23,047 nucleotides of DNA from SIG438 sp034117945 (lineage in GTDB: Bacteria; Bacillota; Clostridia; HGM11514): the NCBI GenBank assembly GCA_034117945.1, contig JAXEOR010000013.1, forward strand, positions 1 to 23,047, given 5' to 3'. Positions 14,965 through 22,149 of this stretch are shown here, piece after piece (the stretch's first letter is position 1; every line of letters begins with the position of its first letter). The translations under genes and the position numbers were made by a program. The notes under the pieces are model-generated. The model was given only the letters and a program-made list of their open reading frames with translations, did not search any database and was not told the origin of the DNA.

Positions 14965-15705
14965 TTATACATTTTTGCTGTCCGGGAACAAGGCCTCTTT
15001 TAACAGAGAAAGCTCCTGGACGGTCAGCTCCCGGCATTGTCCGGGGGCGAGAGCAGGGTCAAGCCTTAGGGGACCGATTTCCAGCCGCTTGAGAAAGGTC
15101 ACCTGACAGCCTATTGCCTCAAACATCCGCTTTACCTGATGAAATTTTCCTTCATAAATGACCAGCTCAATTTCAGATTGCTCCCCGGAAGCAAGAATAG
15201 TCAGCTCAGCGGGCAGGGTGCGGTAGCCGTCCTCCAAACAAATGCCTTCTGAAAACAGGTCTGCATGCTCCCGGGTTACCTTCCCGTTGATTTGTGCGTA
15301 ATACCGTTTTGAAATGTGGTGCTTGGGGGAGATGATCCGGTGAGCAAGCTCCCCGTCGTTAGACAGCAAAACAAACCCTTCCGTATCCCGATCCAGCCTG
15401 CCTGCCGGATAGAGACCAAGGGAGGCGTATTGGTCGGGAAGAAGGTCGCAGACGGTTTTCCACCGCCGGTCCTCTGTGGCGCAGATCACCCCCTGAGGCT
15501 TGTTCATCATGCAGCAAACAAAGGAGCGGAACAGAATAGGCCGCCCGTCTGCCTTCAGCTCTGTAACCTCCGGATCAAATTTTGCGCCGGGATCTGTCAC
15601 AGGTGTTCCGTCTGCGGTGATCCGCTTGTCCCGAATCATTTTTTTCGCCTCTGTCCGGCTGGCCAGACCGGCGTTTGCAATTAAAAAATCCAGTCTTTTT
15701 TTCAC
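14965..15705 (-). CDS. 16S rRNA pseudouridine synthase, RsuA/RluB/E/F family
   Basis: 246-aa pseudouridine synthase acting on rRNA (RsuA makes pseudouridine 516 in E. coli 16S rRNA; the exact target here is inferred). An N-terminal S4 RNA-binding domain (MKKRLDFLIANAGLASRTEA, residues 1 to about 50) is followed by the catalytic domain. That domain has MNKPQGV, GLYPAGRLDRDTEG with catalytic Asp105, KRYYAQINGKV and EGKFHQVKRMFEAIG, the usual order. The start is GTG at 15705, preceded by AAAGGAAG, and a strong promoter lies directly upstream. It is an isolated housekeeping gene between unrelated neighbours. Confidence 0.92.
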   Translation of the reverse strand: MKKRLDFLIANAGLASRTEAKKMIRDKRITADGTPVTDPGAKFDPEVTELKADGRPILFRSFVCCMMNKPQGVICATEDRRWKTVCDLLPDQYASLGLYPAGRLDRDTEGFVLLSNDGELAHRIISPKHHISKRYYAQINGKVTREHADLFSEGICLEDGYRTLPAELTILASGEQSEIELVIYEGKFHQVKRMFEAIGCQVTFLKRLEIGPLRLDPALAPGQCRELTVQELSLLKEALFPDSKNV

Positions 15706-15746
15706 GGTGCTTCCTTTCTTGTTTCTTTGAGCATTTTGTTATTTCT

Positions 15747-15775
15747 ATTATATCAGAGAAGCAGCAATTTTTCAA
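15747..15775 (-). promoter_or_regulatory. Strong sigma-A promoter of the pseudouridine synthase gene
   Basis: On the minus strand, TTGAAA (15775-15770) and a perfect TATAAT (15752-15747) have a 17-bp spacer and an extended TGA before the -10. The -35 overlaps the stop region of the upstream lipoprotein gene. Confidence 0.75.
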
Positions 15776-16170
15776 GAAGGAAAATCCGAAAAGCTCTCCA
15801 TAAAGCCGTAAAAGGATACGGTGGAAAGATCTCCGGCAATGATTGTGTTCCGATACAGCAGCAAATTGGCTCGAACATCCTGACGATCGGGATAATTGGT
15901 AACGGAAAAGGTCAGTCGGGTGACTTCTTTGCCCAGATAGGGGAGCAGGGAAAAGCCATCCTTGGCGATTAGCTCCTCGTAGTGCTCATATACCGGGTCG
16001 AGATCCCCGGGGAGAAGCACCCGGCTTTCCTCTATGGGCACGGGATCTGCTTGAATGCCGTATGAATGCAAAAAGTCAAGGCAGAGCTGAATCTGAGCCT
16101 GGCTGCCGACCGGTGCTGCGCAGCCGGTAAGAAAGAATGCAATCAGCAGCAGCGTTATCTTTTTGACCAT
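15772..16170 (-). CDS. Small lipoprotein, DUF4830-like
   Basis: 132 aa. It has a lipoprotein signal peptide, MVKKITLLLIAFFLTGC, with lipobox LTGC and lipidated Cys17, so it should be anchored on the outer face of the membrane. The mature part contains FLHSYGIQADPVPIEE, DLDPVYEHYEELIAKDGFSL, the LTFSVTNYPDR strand and VRANLLLYRNTIIAGDLSTV, followed by a GFMESF ending. This pattern matches my recollection of DUF4830 proteins of Clostridia, whose function is unknown. The start is ATG at 16170 with GGAGGG upstream. It is separated from the divergent LacI gene by about 200 bp; no clear promoter of its own could be fixed. Confidence 0.8.
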   Translation of the reverse strand: MVKKITLLLIAFFLTGCAAPVGSQAQIQLCLDFLHSYGIQADPVPIEESRVLLPGDLDPVYEHYEELIAKDGFSLLPYLGKEVTRLTFSVTNYPDRQDVRANLLLYRNTIIAGDLSTVSFYGFMESFSDFPS

Positions 16171-16314
16171 GATTCAGCCCTCCGTTCTTGTAAAATCAAA
16201 TTTCGATTTGGTTCTAATGTATGAAAATGGAATCTTTGATATTCAATACTTTCAACAGAAATAAAAAAGAAATTTTGTGCAAAGTGTCAAAAATAAAAAA
16301 ATTTGGGGAAACTC

Positions 16315-16343
16315 TTGTAATTTTTGAAAATGTGTGTTATCAT
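16315..16343 (+). promoter_or_regulatory. Promoter of the LacI-family regulator gene
   Basis: TTGTAA (16315-16320) and TATCAT (16338-16343) are 17 bp apart, with an extended -10 TGT at 16335-16337. The -10 overlaps the operator palindrome at 16341, so repressor binding would block it. Confidence 0.7.
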
Positions 16344-16358
16344 GTAAACGGTTACATG
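16341..16358. promoter_or_regulatory. LacI/CcpA-type operator palindrome
   Basis: CATGTAAACGGTTACATG is an 18-bp inverted repeat (7-bp arms, central ACGG) with the central CG typical of LacI-family sites. The inner 14 bases also satisfy the cre consensus for CcpA. It overlaps the -10 and transcription start of the regulator gene, pointing to autoregulation, catabolite repression or both. Confidence 0.75.
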
Positions 16359-16373
16359 AAGGAGGAGTTTGGT

Positions 16374-17372
16374 ATGGCAAGCATCCAGGATGTAGCAAAA
16401 GAAGCAGGTGTTTCAGTGGCTACAGTGTCTCGAGTGATCAACGGAAACTGCAAGGTCAGGCCTGAAACAGAACGGGCGGTTCGGCAGGCCATGGAGTATT
16501 TTCATTATCACCCCAATTTTTCAGCAAGAAACCTGCGCCGGATGGAAACGAAGACGGTGCTTGTGCTGATGTCAACCATTGTCAACCCTTTTTTGGCGAA
16601 AATTGTGAAGGCAATTGAAGATGTGGGAATGCAGCAGGGCTATCATACCATGATTTGCACCACTTATGATGACGCTGCTCGGGAAGAAGTTTATATGGAT
16701 TTGCTCCGCAAGCATTTTGCAGACGGAGCCATCCTGATCGGGACGCGGCTGAAGGCAACCGAGCTGAGAAAGCTTCGCCAGCAGGTGCCGTTGGTGCAGT
16801 GCAGTGAGTTTATCCCCAATCTGATGATTCCCTATGTTACGATTGATAACAGAAGAGCAGGCTATGATGCAACCAAGCATTTGATCCAATTAGGCTGCAG
16901 GCGGATTGTTCATATTACGGTGGATAATGGATCCAGTTCCTCCCAGCTCCGGATGAAGGGCTACAGGATGGCACTGGAGGAGGCGGGGATTTCTTTTGAT
17001 CCCCGGCTGATCGTGAACGGCAATTACGGGTACCGCAACGCTCTTTCCCTTATGAGAAGCTTCCTTCAGACCAAAATTCCCTTTGACGGGGTGTTTGCCA
17101 ACTCAGACAGAATGGCCGCAGGGGCGATTCACAGCGTGGAGGAGGCGGGCTTAAAGGTACCTGAGGATGTGGCAGTGGTGGGCTTTGACAACACAGATGT
17201 GGGATATTTGGTCAAGCCCCATATCACCTCAGTCTCTCAGTCCGGCAAGGAAATGGGAGAAGCGGCGGCTCAGATTCTTTGGAAAATGATTGAGGGCAAG
17301 GAGGTTTGTGAGAAGATTATTTTGAGACATGAACTGATGATCCGGGAATCTACACGGAAGAACATAATTTAA
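16374..17372 (+). CDS. LacI-family transcriptional regulator
   Basis: 332-aa sugar-responsive repressor. The N-terminal HTH and hinge are canonical (ASIQDVAKEAGVSVATVSRV, residues 2-21, then INGNCKVRPETERAVRQA). A periplasmic-binding-protein-like effector domain follows (TVLVLMSTIVNPFLAKIVKA, ADGAILIGTRL, IPYVTIDNRRAGYDA, FDGVFANSDRMAAGAI, PEDVAVVGFDNTDVGYLVKP, ITSVSQSGKEMGEAAA). ATG at 16374 is the true start: GGAGGAG is at 16361-16367 and the HTH begins right there. The open frame back to 16221 crosses the promoter and operator. It precedes two sugar-isomerase-like genes transcribed in the same direction, which it probably controls along with itself. The effector sugar is unknown. Confidence 0.95.
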   Translation: MASIQDVAKEAGVSVATVSRVINGNCKVRPETERAVRQAMEYFHYHPNFSARNLRRMETKTVLVLMSTIVNPFLAKIVKAIEDVGMQQGYHTMICTTYDDAAREEVYMDLLRKHFADGAILIGTRLKATELRKLRQQVPLVQCSEFIPNLMIPYVTIDNRRAGYDATKHLIQLGCRRIVHITVDNGSSSSQLRMKGYRMALEEAGISFDPRLIVNGNYGYRNALSLMRSFLQTKIPFDGVFANSDRMAAGAIHSVEEAGLKVPEDVAVVGFDNTDVGYLVKPHITSVSQSGKEMGEAAAQILWKMIEGKEVCEKIILRHELMIRESTRKNII

Positions 17373-17396
17373 CGGATAGTATCTTTTATGATGTGT

Positions 17397-17426
17397 TTGA
17401 TCGCTGCGGTAAAAATGGTGTATCAT
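17397..17426 (+). promoter_or_regulatory. Putative promoter of the isomerase-like gene pair
   Basis: TTGATC (17397-17402) and TATCAT (17421-17426) are 18 bp apart, about 40 bp before the first isomerase-like gene. The -10 hexamer is the same as in the LacI promoter, but no CG-centred palindrome overlaps it. Confidence 0.5.
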
Positions 17427-17467
17427 CATCATGACAGAACGATGAATAAACAGAAAGGATGAAATAT

Positions 17468-18193
17468 ATGGGATTTTATATTCAACTGTATTCCCTGCGG
17501 GATGCAGCAAAGCAGGATTTTTCGGGGATGCTGGAGCGCGTTGCCAGGATTGGCTATAGGGGCGTGGAATTTGCAGGCTACGGCGGAATGACCGGGGAAG
17601 AGATGGCGGCCAAGCTGAAACAGCTGGGGCTGGAGGCACCTTCCTCTCATATCAGTGCCGATCGTTTTGCCAATCATTTTGACGAGGAAGTGGAATTTTT
17701 GAAGGCGGTAGGTGCAAAATATGCCGTTCTTCCGCATTATTCCATGGAAAATGAGCAGCAGGCTTTGGAGGCGGCAAAGCTGTTTCAGGAATATGCCCTT
17801 CGGTGTAAGGAGCAGGGGCTGGTGTTTGCTTATCACAATCACGGGTTTGAATTCAAAGCTGCCGACAAGGGAGGGTGCTTACTGGATCTTATTCTGGAGC
17901 ATGCGCCGGATGTGATGCTGGAGCTGGATCTGTACTGGGCGCAGTATGCAGGGGTCGATCCGGCGGAGTACATCCGTAAGTGGCAGGACAGAATTGTGCT
18001 GCTGCATATTAAGGATATTGAAAATATGGAAACCAAGCGTTGCGTTGACGCAGGAACCGGGATGCTGGATTTTGCTGCGCTGCGGGATCTGGCGGTGAAC
18101 AGCGAGTATGCCATTTACGAGCAGGAGGAATATGAGATTTCCTGCTGGGACAGTGCAGAAAAATCCTTTCAAAATATGAAATCAATTTTTTAA
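17468..18193 (+). CDS. Sugar phosphate isomerase/epimerase (xylose isomerase-like TIM barrel)
   Basis: 241-aa AP-endonuclease-2/xylose-isomerase-like barrel, a family that includes IolE, IolI, tagatose/allulose epimerases and keto-sugar isomerases. Motifs include FYIQLYSLRDAAKQDF at the first strand, YRGVEFAGYGG, VFAYHNHGFEF, MLELDLYWAQYAGVDP, RIVLLHIKDIE and AIYEQEEYE. Together they supply the usual metal-binding Glu, Asp, His and Glu positions. ATG at 17468 is preferred: AAAGGATG (17454-17461) is properly spaced for it, while the ATG at 17459 falls inside that site. It is followed 13 nt later by a second, unrelated-length member of the superfamily. The sugar is unknown; a role in catabolism of a keto- or inositol-type sugar is inferred. 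Confidence 0.85.
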   Translation: MGFYIQLYSLRDAAKQDFSGMLERVARIGYRGVEFAGYGGMTGEEMAAKLKQLGLEAPSSHISADRFANHFDEEVEFLKAVGAKYAVLPHYSMENEQQALEAAKLFQEYALRCKEQGLVFAYHNHGFEFKAADKGGCLLDLILEHAPDVMLELDLYWAQYAGVDPAEYIRKWQDRIVLLHIKDIENMETKRCVDAGTGMLDFAALRDLAVNSEYAIYEQEEYEISCWDSAEKSFQNMKSIF

Positions 18194-18206
18194 GGAGGTA
18201 AGCTTT

Positions 18207-19172
18207 ATGAAATTAGGTGTTTTAACAGTTCCTTTGAGTGGGTTATCCCTAGAGGAAACCATGAAGTTTTTAAGCGAGCAAGGGGTGCAGACGCTGGAAA
18301 TCGGCTGCGGCGGATTCCCGGGAGACGCACATTTGAAGCCGGCTGAGGTGCTGAATGGTGACGAAAAAGCGAATGAGATCAAGGCATTGCTGAAAAAATA
18401 CAATTTGGAAATCTGCGCCATCAGCGCTCATTCCAACCCGGTTCACCCCAACAAGGAGGTTGCCGCCAAGGCTGTTGAGGATTTTCAGAATTCTGTACTG
18501 GTGGCGGAAAAGCTGGGTGTGGATACAGTGGTTACCTTTTCCGGCTGCCCGGGAGACTGTGCCGATTCCAAATACCCCAATTGGGTCACCTGCCCCTGGC
18601 CGGGAGATTTTCAGGAGATTTTAGACTGGCAGTGGAACCAGGTGCTGATTCCTTATTGGAAGGGTGCGGCTGAGTTTGCCAAAAAGCATCACGTCACAAA
18701 GATTGCGCTGGAAATGCACCCTGGCTTTTGCGTGTATAATCCGGAAACCTTGTTGAAATTGAGAGGGGCAGTGGGGGATATCATCGGTGCGAATTTTGAC
18801 CCCAGCCACCTGTTCTGGCAGGGAATGGATCCTGTGCAGGCCATTCGGGAGCTGAAGGGTGCTATTCATCATTTCCATGCCAAGGATACCAAAATTGACA
18901 GCGCCAACACCGCAGCCAACGGCGTGCTGGACAGCAAGCGGTTTGATCAGCTGGAGTCCCGTTCCTGGCTGTTCAGAACCATTGGATACGGTCACGACAG
19001 AGCAGTTTGGTGCGATATCATCAGCGAGCTGCGTAAAACAGGCTATGACGGCGCAGTGAGCATTGAGCATGAGGACGCGCTCATGTCTCCCAAGGAAGGC
19101 CTGTGCAAGGCGATTGAATTCCTAAAGGACGTGATCATTGAGGAAAGTCCTGCGGAGCTTTGGTGGGCATAA
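18207..19172 (+). CDS. Sugar phosphate isomerase/epimerase (second TIM-barrel enzyme)
   Basis: 321 aa, longer than its neighbour. The TIM-barrel metal site is visible as KIALEMHPGF, GANFDPSHLFWQGMDP, GAIHHFHAKDTKID and GAVSIEHEDALM, giving the Glu/Asp/His/Glu ligand set. The first strand is MKLGVLTVPLSG and a cysteine-bearing insertion, FSGCPGDCADSKYPNWV, lies in the middle. This subgroup is often found in inositol, sugar-acid and glycan clusters and annotated simply as sugar phosphate isomerase/epimerase. A TAAGGAGGTAAG site overlaps the end of the preceding gene, so the two are co-translated. A strong bidirectional terminator follows. A paired isomerase-epimerase function on one pathway is likely, but the substrate is not deducible. 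Confidence 0.87.
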   Translation: MKLGVLTVPLSGLSLEETMKFLSEQGVQTLEIGCGGFPGDAHLKPAEVLNGDEKANEIKALLKKYNLEICAISAHSNPVHPNKEVAAKAVEDFQNSVLVAEKLGVDTVVTFSGCPGDCADSKYPNWVTCPWPGDFQEILDWQWNQVLIPYWKGAAEFAKKHHVTKIALEMHPGFCVYNPETLLKLRGAVGDIIGANFDPSHLFWQGMDPVQAIRELKGAIHHFHAKDTKIDSANTAANGVLDSKRFDQLESRSWLFRTIGYGHDRAVWCDIISELRKTGYDGAVSIEHEDALMSPKEGLCKAIEFLKDVIIEESPAELWWA

Positions 19173-19183
19173 AAGAAGAAATG

Positions 19184-19230
19184 AAAAGACGGTTTTGCCG
19201 GGGAGTGCTTCGGCGAAACCGTCTTTTTTT
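19184..19230 (+). terminator. Strong bidirectional terminator between convergent genes
   Basis: A 17-bp stem (19184-19200 with 19211-19227, one G-T wobble) carries a 10-nt loop and ends in TTTTTTT on the plus strand. On the minus strand, TTTTCATTTCTTCTTTT follows the stem, so it can also stop the AraC gene that ends at 19289. Confidence 0.92.
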
Positions 19231-19288
19231 GTACCAAAAGAGCGAGGAATCTCTTCAAAAAGAAAGGAAAAACCTTATTTGAACGGAT

Positions 19289-20020
19289 TTATTTTTTTGG
19301 CAAAACATAATCCTTGTATTTTTTTCGGTATGCCTGAGGGGAGAGCTGAAGCTTTTTTCGGAACAGGGCATACAGCGCCTGTCTGGAATGAAATCCGGTC
19401 ATGGAAACAATTTCTTCAATGGGGAGATTGGTGGTTCTTAACAAATAAGCCGCATTGGTCATTTTCGTTTGATTGACGTAATTCCAAATGCTTTCCCCCG
19501 TTCTTTCCTTGAAAATGCGCTGCAAATGAACACTGCTCATATAGAAATGCTCGGACAAATCCTGAACGGATGACAAATCCCGGTAGTGCTCATGAATATA
19601 TTCCTTAATGAGGAAAGGCAGGGGAGAGGTGAAATCAATCTGCTGCAGCAAATAGGAAACGCATAAGGGCAGACGGCTGTCATTATGATCTGCACAAAAT
19701 TTATTTACAATATCGATGAGCACGCAGCGAATTAGTTGGGAGGAATTGAAAACATAATAGGAAAATTCCTTTTGAAGGGCAGGGTGACTGCCGATCATTT
19801 CCCGATCAATTTCAATGCCGTAAACGCCGCCTTGCGGATTGGGAATTGACAGCTTGTGGGGATGAGAAGCGTTAATGATGATACATTCTCCGTTTTTTAA
19901 AGAAATCATTTCGTCTCCGACAGAATAAACCGCTCCTTTTTTCATGGCAAGGTTAATTTCTATATCATGATGGCAATGTGCTTCCATGTCAAAGGGCGTA
20001 AAAAAGCTGTAGCAAAACAA
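19289..20020 (-). CDS. AraC-family transcriptional regulator
   Basis: 243 aa. The N-terminal part is a short cupin-like sensor (MEAHCHHDIEINLAMKKGAV, GECIIINASHPHKLSIP). The C-terminal hundred residues hold two HTH motifs: SSVQDLSEHFYMSSVHLQRI, then PIEEIVSMTGFHSRQALYAL, ending LQLSPQAYRKKY. The start is TTG at 20020, with TAAGGAGG ten nt upstream; an ATG at 19987 is in frame but has no ribosome binding site. It is divergent from the GH4 glycosidase gene across 127 bp carrying back-to-back extended -10 promoters, so it is very probably that gene's regulator. It is somewhat shorter than typical family members (about 270-300 aa). Confidence 0.9.
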   Translation of the reverse strand: MFCYSFFTPFDMEAHCHHDIEINLAMKKGAVYSVGDEMISLKNGECIIINASHPHKLSIPNPQGGVYGIEIDREMIGSHPALQKEFSYYVFNSSQLIRCVLIDIVNKFCADHNDSRLPLCVSYLLQQIDFTSPLPFLIKEYIHEHYRDLSSVQDLSEHFYMSSVHLQRIFKERTGESIWNYVNQTKMTNAAYLLRTTNLPIEEIVSMTGFHSRQALYALFRKKLQLSPQAYRKKYKDYVLPKK

Positions 20021-20080
20021 ACCGGTTCGACCTCCTTATGTAAAAAATCCGATCATATGAAATGAAATATGTTCTTGATT

Positions 20081-20089
20081 AGTATATCA
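20081..20089 (-). promoter_or_regulatory. Extended -10 promoter of the AraC gene
   Basis: On the minus strand the sequence reads TGATATACT (an extended TGn plus TATACT), about 60 bp before the TTG start. No good -35 is seen, which fits an activator-dependent or extended -10 promoter. Confidence 0.5.
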
Positions 20090-20104
20090 TAAATTTTGTT
20101 TTTT

Positions 20105-20113
20105 TGCTATACT
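20105..20113 (+). promoter_or_regulatory. Extended -10 promoter of the GH4 gene
   Basis: TGCTATACT (extended TGn plus TATACT) lies 34 bp before the ATG, giving a leader of about 28 nt. An alternative pair, TTGCTA (20104) and TAGAAT (20127), would start inside the ribosome binding site and is less likely. A weak -35 suggests AraC activation. Confidence 0.5.
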
Positions 20114-20147
20114 TATTTTAAATTTATAGAATGGGGAGGCTGAAAAA

Positions 20148-21635
20148 ATGTCATTTAAAATTGCATTTATCGGTGCGGGAAGTATTGGATTTACAAGAGG
20201 ACTGCTCAGAGATCTTCTGGCGGTAAAGGAATTTCAGAACATTTCCGTGGCGTTTACCGATATTCATCAGGGAAACCTTGATATGGTGACCCAGCTGTGC
20301 CAGCGTGAAATTGACGCCAATGGTCTTAAGATTAAAATTCAATCAACCCTGAACCGAAGAGAAGCCCTGACCGGAGCCCGTTATATCATCAACTGCGCCA
20401 GGATCGGTGCGCTGGAGGCCTTTGAAACGGATGTGGAAATTCCTTTGAAATACGGTGTGGATCAGTGTGTGGGAGATACGCTGTGCGCCGGCGGGATCAT
20501 GTACGGCCAGAGAGGAATTCCCCAGCTGCTGGAATTTTGCCGGGATATTCGTGAGGTTTCTGAGAAAAATGCTATTTTGCTGAATTACGGAAACCCCAAC
20601 GCTATGCTGACCTGGGCCTGCAATCAGTACGGGGGTGTTCAAACCATCGGTCTTTGTCATGGTGTGCAGGGAGGGCATCGGCTTATTGGAAAGGCTTTGG
20701 GGATTCCTTCTGAGGAGCTGGATATTGTGTGTGCCGGAATCAATCATCAGACCTGGTATATTCAGATTAGGCATAAGGGAAAGGACATGACCGGAGCACT
20801 TTTGGAGGCCATGGAACGTCATCCCGAAATTTCCCGGCAGGAAAAATGCCGGATTGATATGCTTAAGCGTTTCGGGTATTTCAGCACTGAATCCAACGGT
20901 CATCTTTCGGAGTATGTGCCCTGGTATCGGAAACGTCCGGATGATATTCAAAACTGGATTTGCCTGGATAGCTGGATTCAAGGGGAGACAGGGGGCTATC
21001 TGAGAATCTGCAAGGAAAGCAGAAACTGGTTCAACTATGATTTCCCCAACTGGATGAAGGAGGAGCCGGTTTGCTATGATACCTATGAACGGGGGAACGA
21101 GCACGGATCCTATATCATCGAGGGCCTGGAAACCGGGAGAATTTATCGGGGGCATTTTAATGTGGTAAACAAGGGCTGCATTACCAATCTTCCCGACGAC
21201 GCCGTTGTTGAGGTGCCGGGCTATGTGGATCGAAACGGAGTGAATATTCCGCAGGTAGGGGATCTTCCCTTGGGCTGCGCTGCTGTGTGTAACGCCAGTA
21301 TTACGGTGCAGAGATTGGCGGTTGAGGCGGCGGTACATGGCGATGAGATGCTTTTGAAGCAGGCCATGATGATGGATCCTTTGGTGGGAGCGGTTTTGAA
21401 CCCGCCGGAAATCTGGCAGATGACGGATGAAATGCTGGTTGCCCAGGAGCAGTGGCTTCCCCAGTATCAGCCGGTGATCCAAAAAGCAAAGGAGCGTTTG
21501 GCAAACGAACCCTTGATTCCTACAAAAAATTATCAGGGGACAGGCAGAGCTGCCGTGAAAACAGTGCAGGAAATGAAGGAACATGCGGACGCTGTCAGAA
21601 AAACTGCTGCCGCTTCGGATAAGGGGAATGTTTGA
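20148..21635 (+). CDS. Glycoside hydrolase family 4 (alpha-galactosidase/alpha-galacturonidase/alpha-glucosidase type)
   Basis: 495-aa NAD+- and Mn2+-dependent glycosidase, which uses a redox-assisted elimination mechanism and acts in the cytoplasm. The Rossmann start is KIAFIGAGSIGFTRGLLRDL; the acid/nucleotide-site motif is NYGNPNAM (N149-P150-N151). The metal ligands expected of GH4 are C170-H171 (GLCHGVQGGH) and N199-H200 (GINHQTW), close to the Cys and His positions of characterised relatives. GDTLCAGGIMYGQRG and the C-terminal VLNPPEIWQMTDEML region are typical. The CHG form does not decide between alpha-galactosidase (MelA), alpha-galacturonidase (LplD) and alpha-glucosidase. ATG at 20148 follows GGGGAGG. 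It is a single-gene transcript ending in a bidirectional terminator. Confidence 0.92.
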   Translation: MSFKIAFIGAGSIGFTRGLLRDLLAVKEFQNISVAFTDIHQGNLDMVTQLCQREIDANGLKIKIQSTLNRREALTGARYIINCARIGALEAFETDVEIPLKYGVDQCVGDTLCAGGIMYGQRGIPQLLEFCRDIREVSEKNAILLNYGNPNAMLTWACNQYGGVQTIGLCHGVQGGHRLIGKALGIPSEELDIVCAGINHQTWYIQIRHKGKDMTGALLEAMERHPEISRQEKCRIDMLKRFGYFSTESNGHLSEYVPWYRKRPDDIQNWICLDSWIQGETGGYLRICKESRNWFNYDFPNWMKEEPVCYDTYERGNEHGSYIIEGLETGRIYRGHFNVVNKGCITNLPDDAVVEVPGYVDRNGVNIPQVGDLPLGCAAVCNASITVQRLAVEAAVHGDEMLLKQAMMMDPLVGAVLNPPEIWQMTDEMLVAQEQWLPQYQPVIQKAKERLANEPLIPTKNYQGTGRAAVKTVQEMKEHADAVRKTAAASDKGNV

Positions 21636-21687
21636 TAGAATTTTGGGTAAGCCCCGAGGAGCTTTAGCGTCCTGAAAAGAAGAAATG

Positions 21688-21727
21688 AAAACAGCGGTCT
21701 TCCATCATGCAAAGACCGCTGTTTTTT
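21688..21727 (+). terminator. Strong bidirectional terminator after the GH4 gene
   Basis: AAAACAGCGGTCTT (21688-21701) and AAGACCGCTGTTTT (21712-21725) form a perfect 14-bp stem with a 10-nt loop and a T-run to 21727. On the minus strand the U-rich TTTTCATTTCTTCTTTT overlaps and follows the stem, so it can also end the convergent thioredoxin-fold transcript. Confidence 0.92.
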
Positions 21728-21761
21728 GTTGATTTCATAAAGCTTTGATCAAAAGAGTCGC

Positions 21762-22130
21762 TTAAAAGCCCGGCTTACAAAGCAGCTTTTCAACCTCGGA
21801 TGCTTTCAGCACTTTTCCCATTGAAAGGATCTTTTCATTGACAACGATAGCCGGCATGCTCATCACACCGTATTTTGCAATTCTTTGCATGTCTGTGATG
21901 TATTCAACCTCAATATCAAGTCCCACATTTTTTACCGCTGTTTTCACGCTTTCGTACTGTTCATGGCAGGATTTACACCCTGCACCCAATACCTTAATAC
22001 AGCAAATCCCATCCTTTGCTTCTGGGCAGCAGTCATTTGCAATGTCTGTTGCTTCCGGTGCGGGACAATTGCAGCAGCATGCCGGAGCCCTCTTTTCTTC
22101 CTTTTTCTTACCAAACCTAAAGAATGCCAT
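21762..22130 (-). CDS. Cysteine-rich thioredoxin-fold protein (TM0996-like redox-active disulfide protein)
   Basis: 122 aa. The C-terminal 80 residues match the small glutaredoxin/thioredoxin-fold group: CCIKVLGAGCKSCHEQYESV with a Cys52-X2-Cys55 active site, LDIEVEYITDMQRIAKYGVM, the cis-Pro motif SMPAIVVNEK, and SMGKVLKASEVEKLL. The N-terminal 45 residues are unusual, carrying eight cysteines (positions 18, 19, 20, 22, 34, 35, 43 and 44) after a basic start, FRFGKKKEEKR, which suggests metal binding or a thiol relay. The start at 22130 has GGGAGG at 22142-22137; the frame upstream runs into the permease gene. Only 19 nt separate it from the permease stop, so the two form an operon. Such pairs occur with ArsP/SO_0444-type permeases. 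Confidence 0.88.
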   Translation of the reverse strand: MAFFRFGKKKEEKRAPACCCNCPAPEATDIANDCCPEAKDGICCIKVLGAGCKSCHEQYESVKTAVKNVGLDIEVEYITDMQRIAKYGVMSMPAIVVNEKILSMGKVLKASEVEKLLCKPGF

Positions 22131-22149
22131 ACTCAATACCTCCCAAAAT

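Noticed and set aside
16197..16210. Small palindrome CAAATTTCGATTTG upstream of the lipoprotein gene
   Set aside because: The 5-bp AT-rich arms are easily found by chance and no regulator or promoter geometry supports it.
16221..16373. N-terminal extension of the LacI regulator from an ATG at 16221
   Set aside because: The extension would cover the promoter and operator, and the HTH begins at the ATG at 16374 behind a strong GGAGGAG site.
20343..21584. Long minus-strand frame of 413 codons opposite the GH4 gene
   Set aside because: It mirrors the codon pattern of the well-supported GH4 gene, has no family motif and no ribosome binding site.
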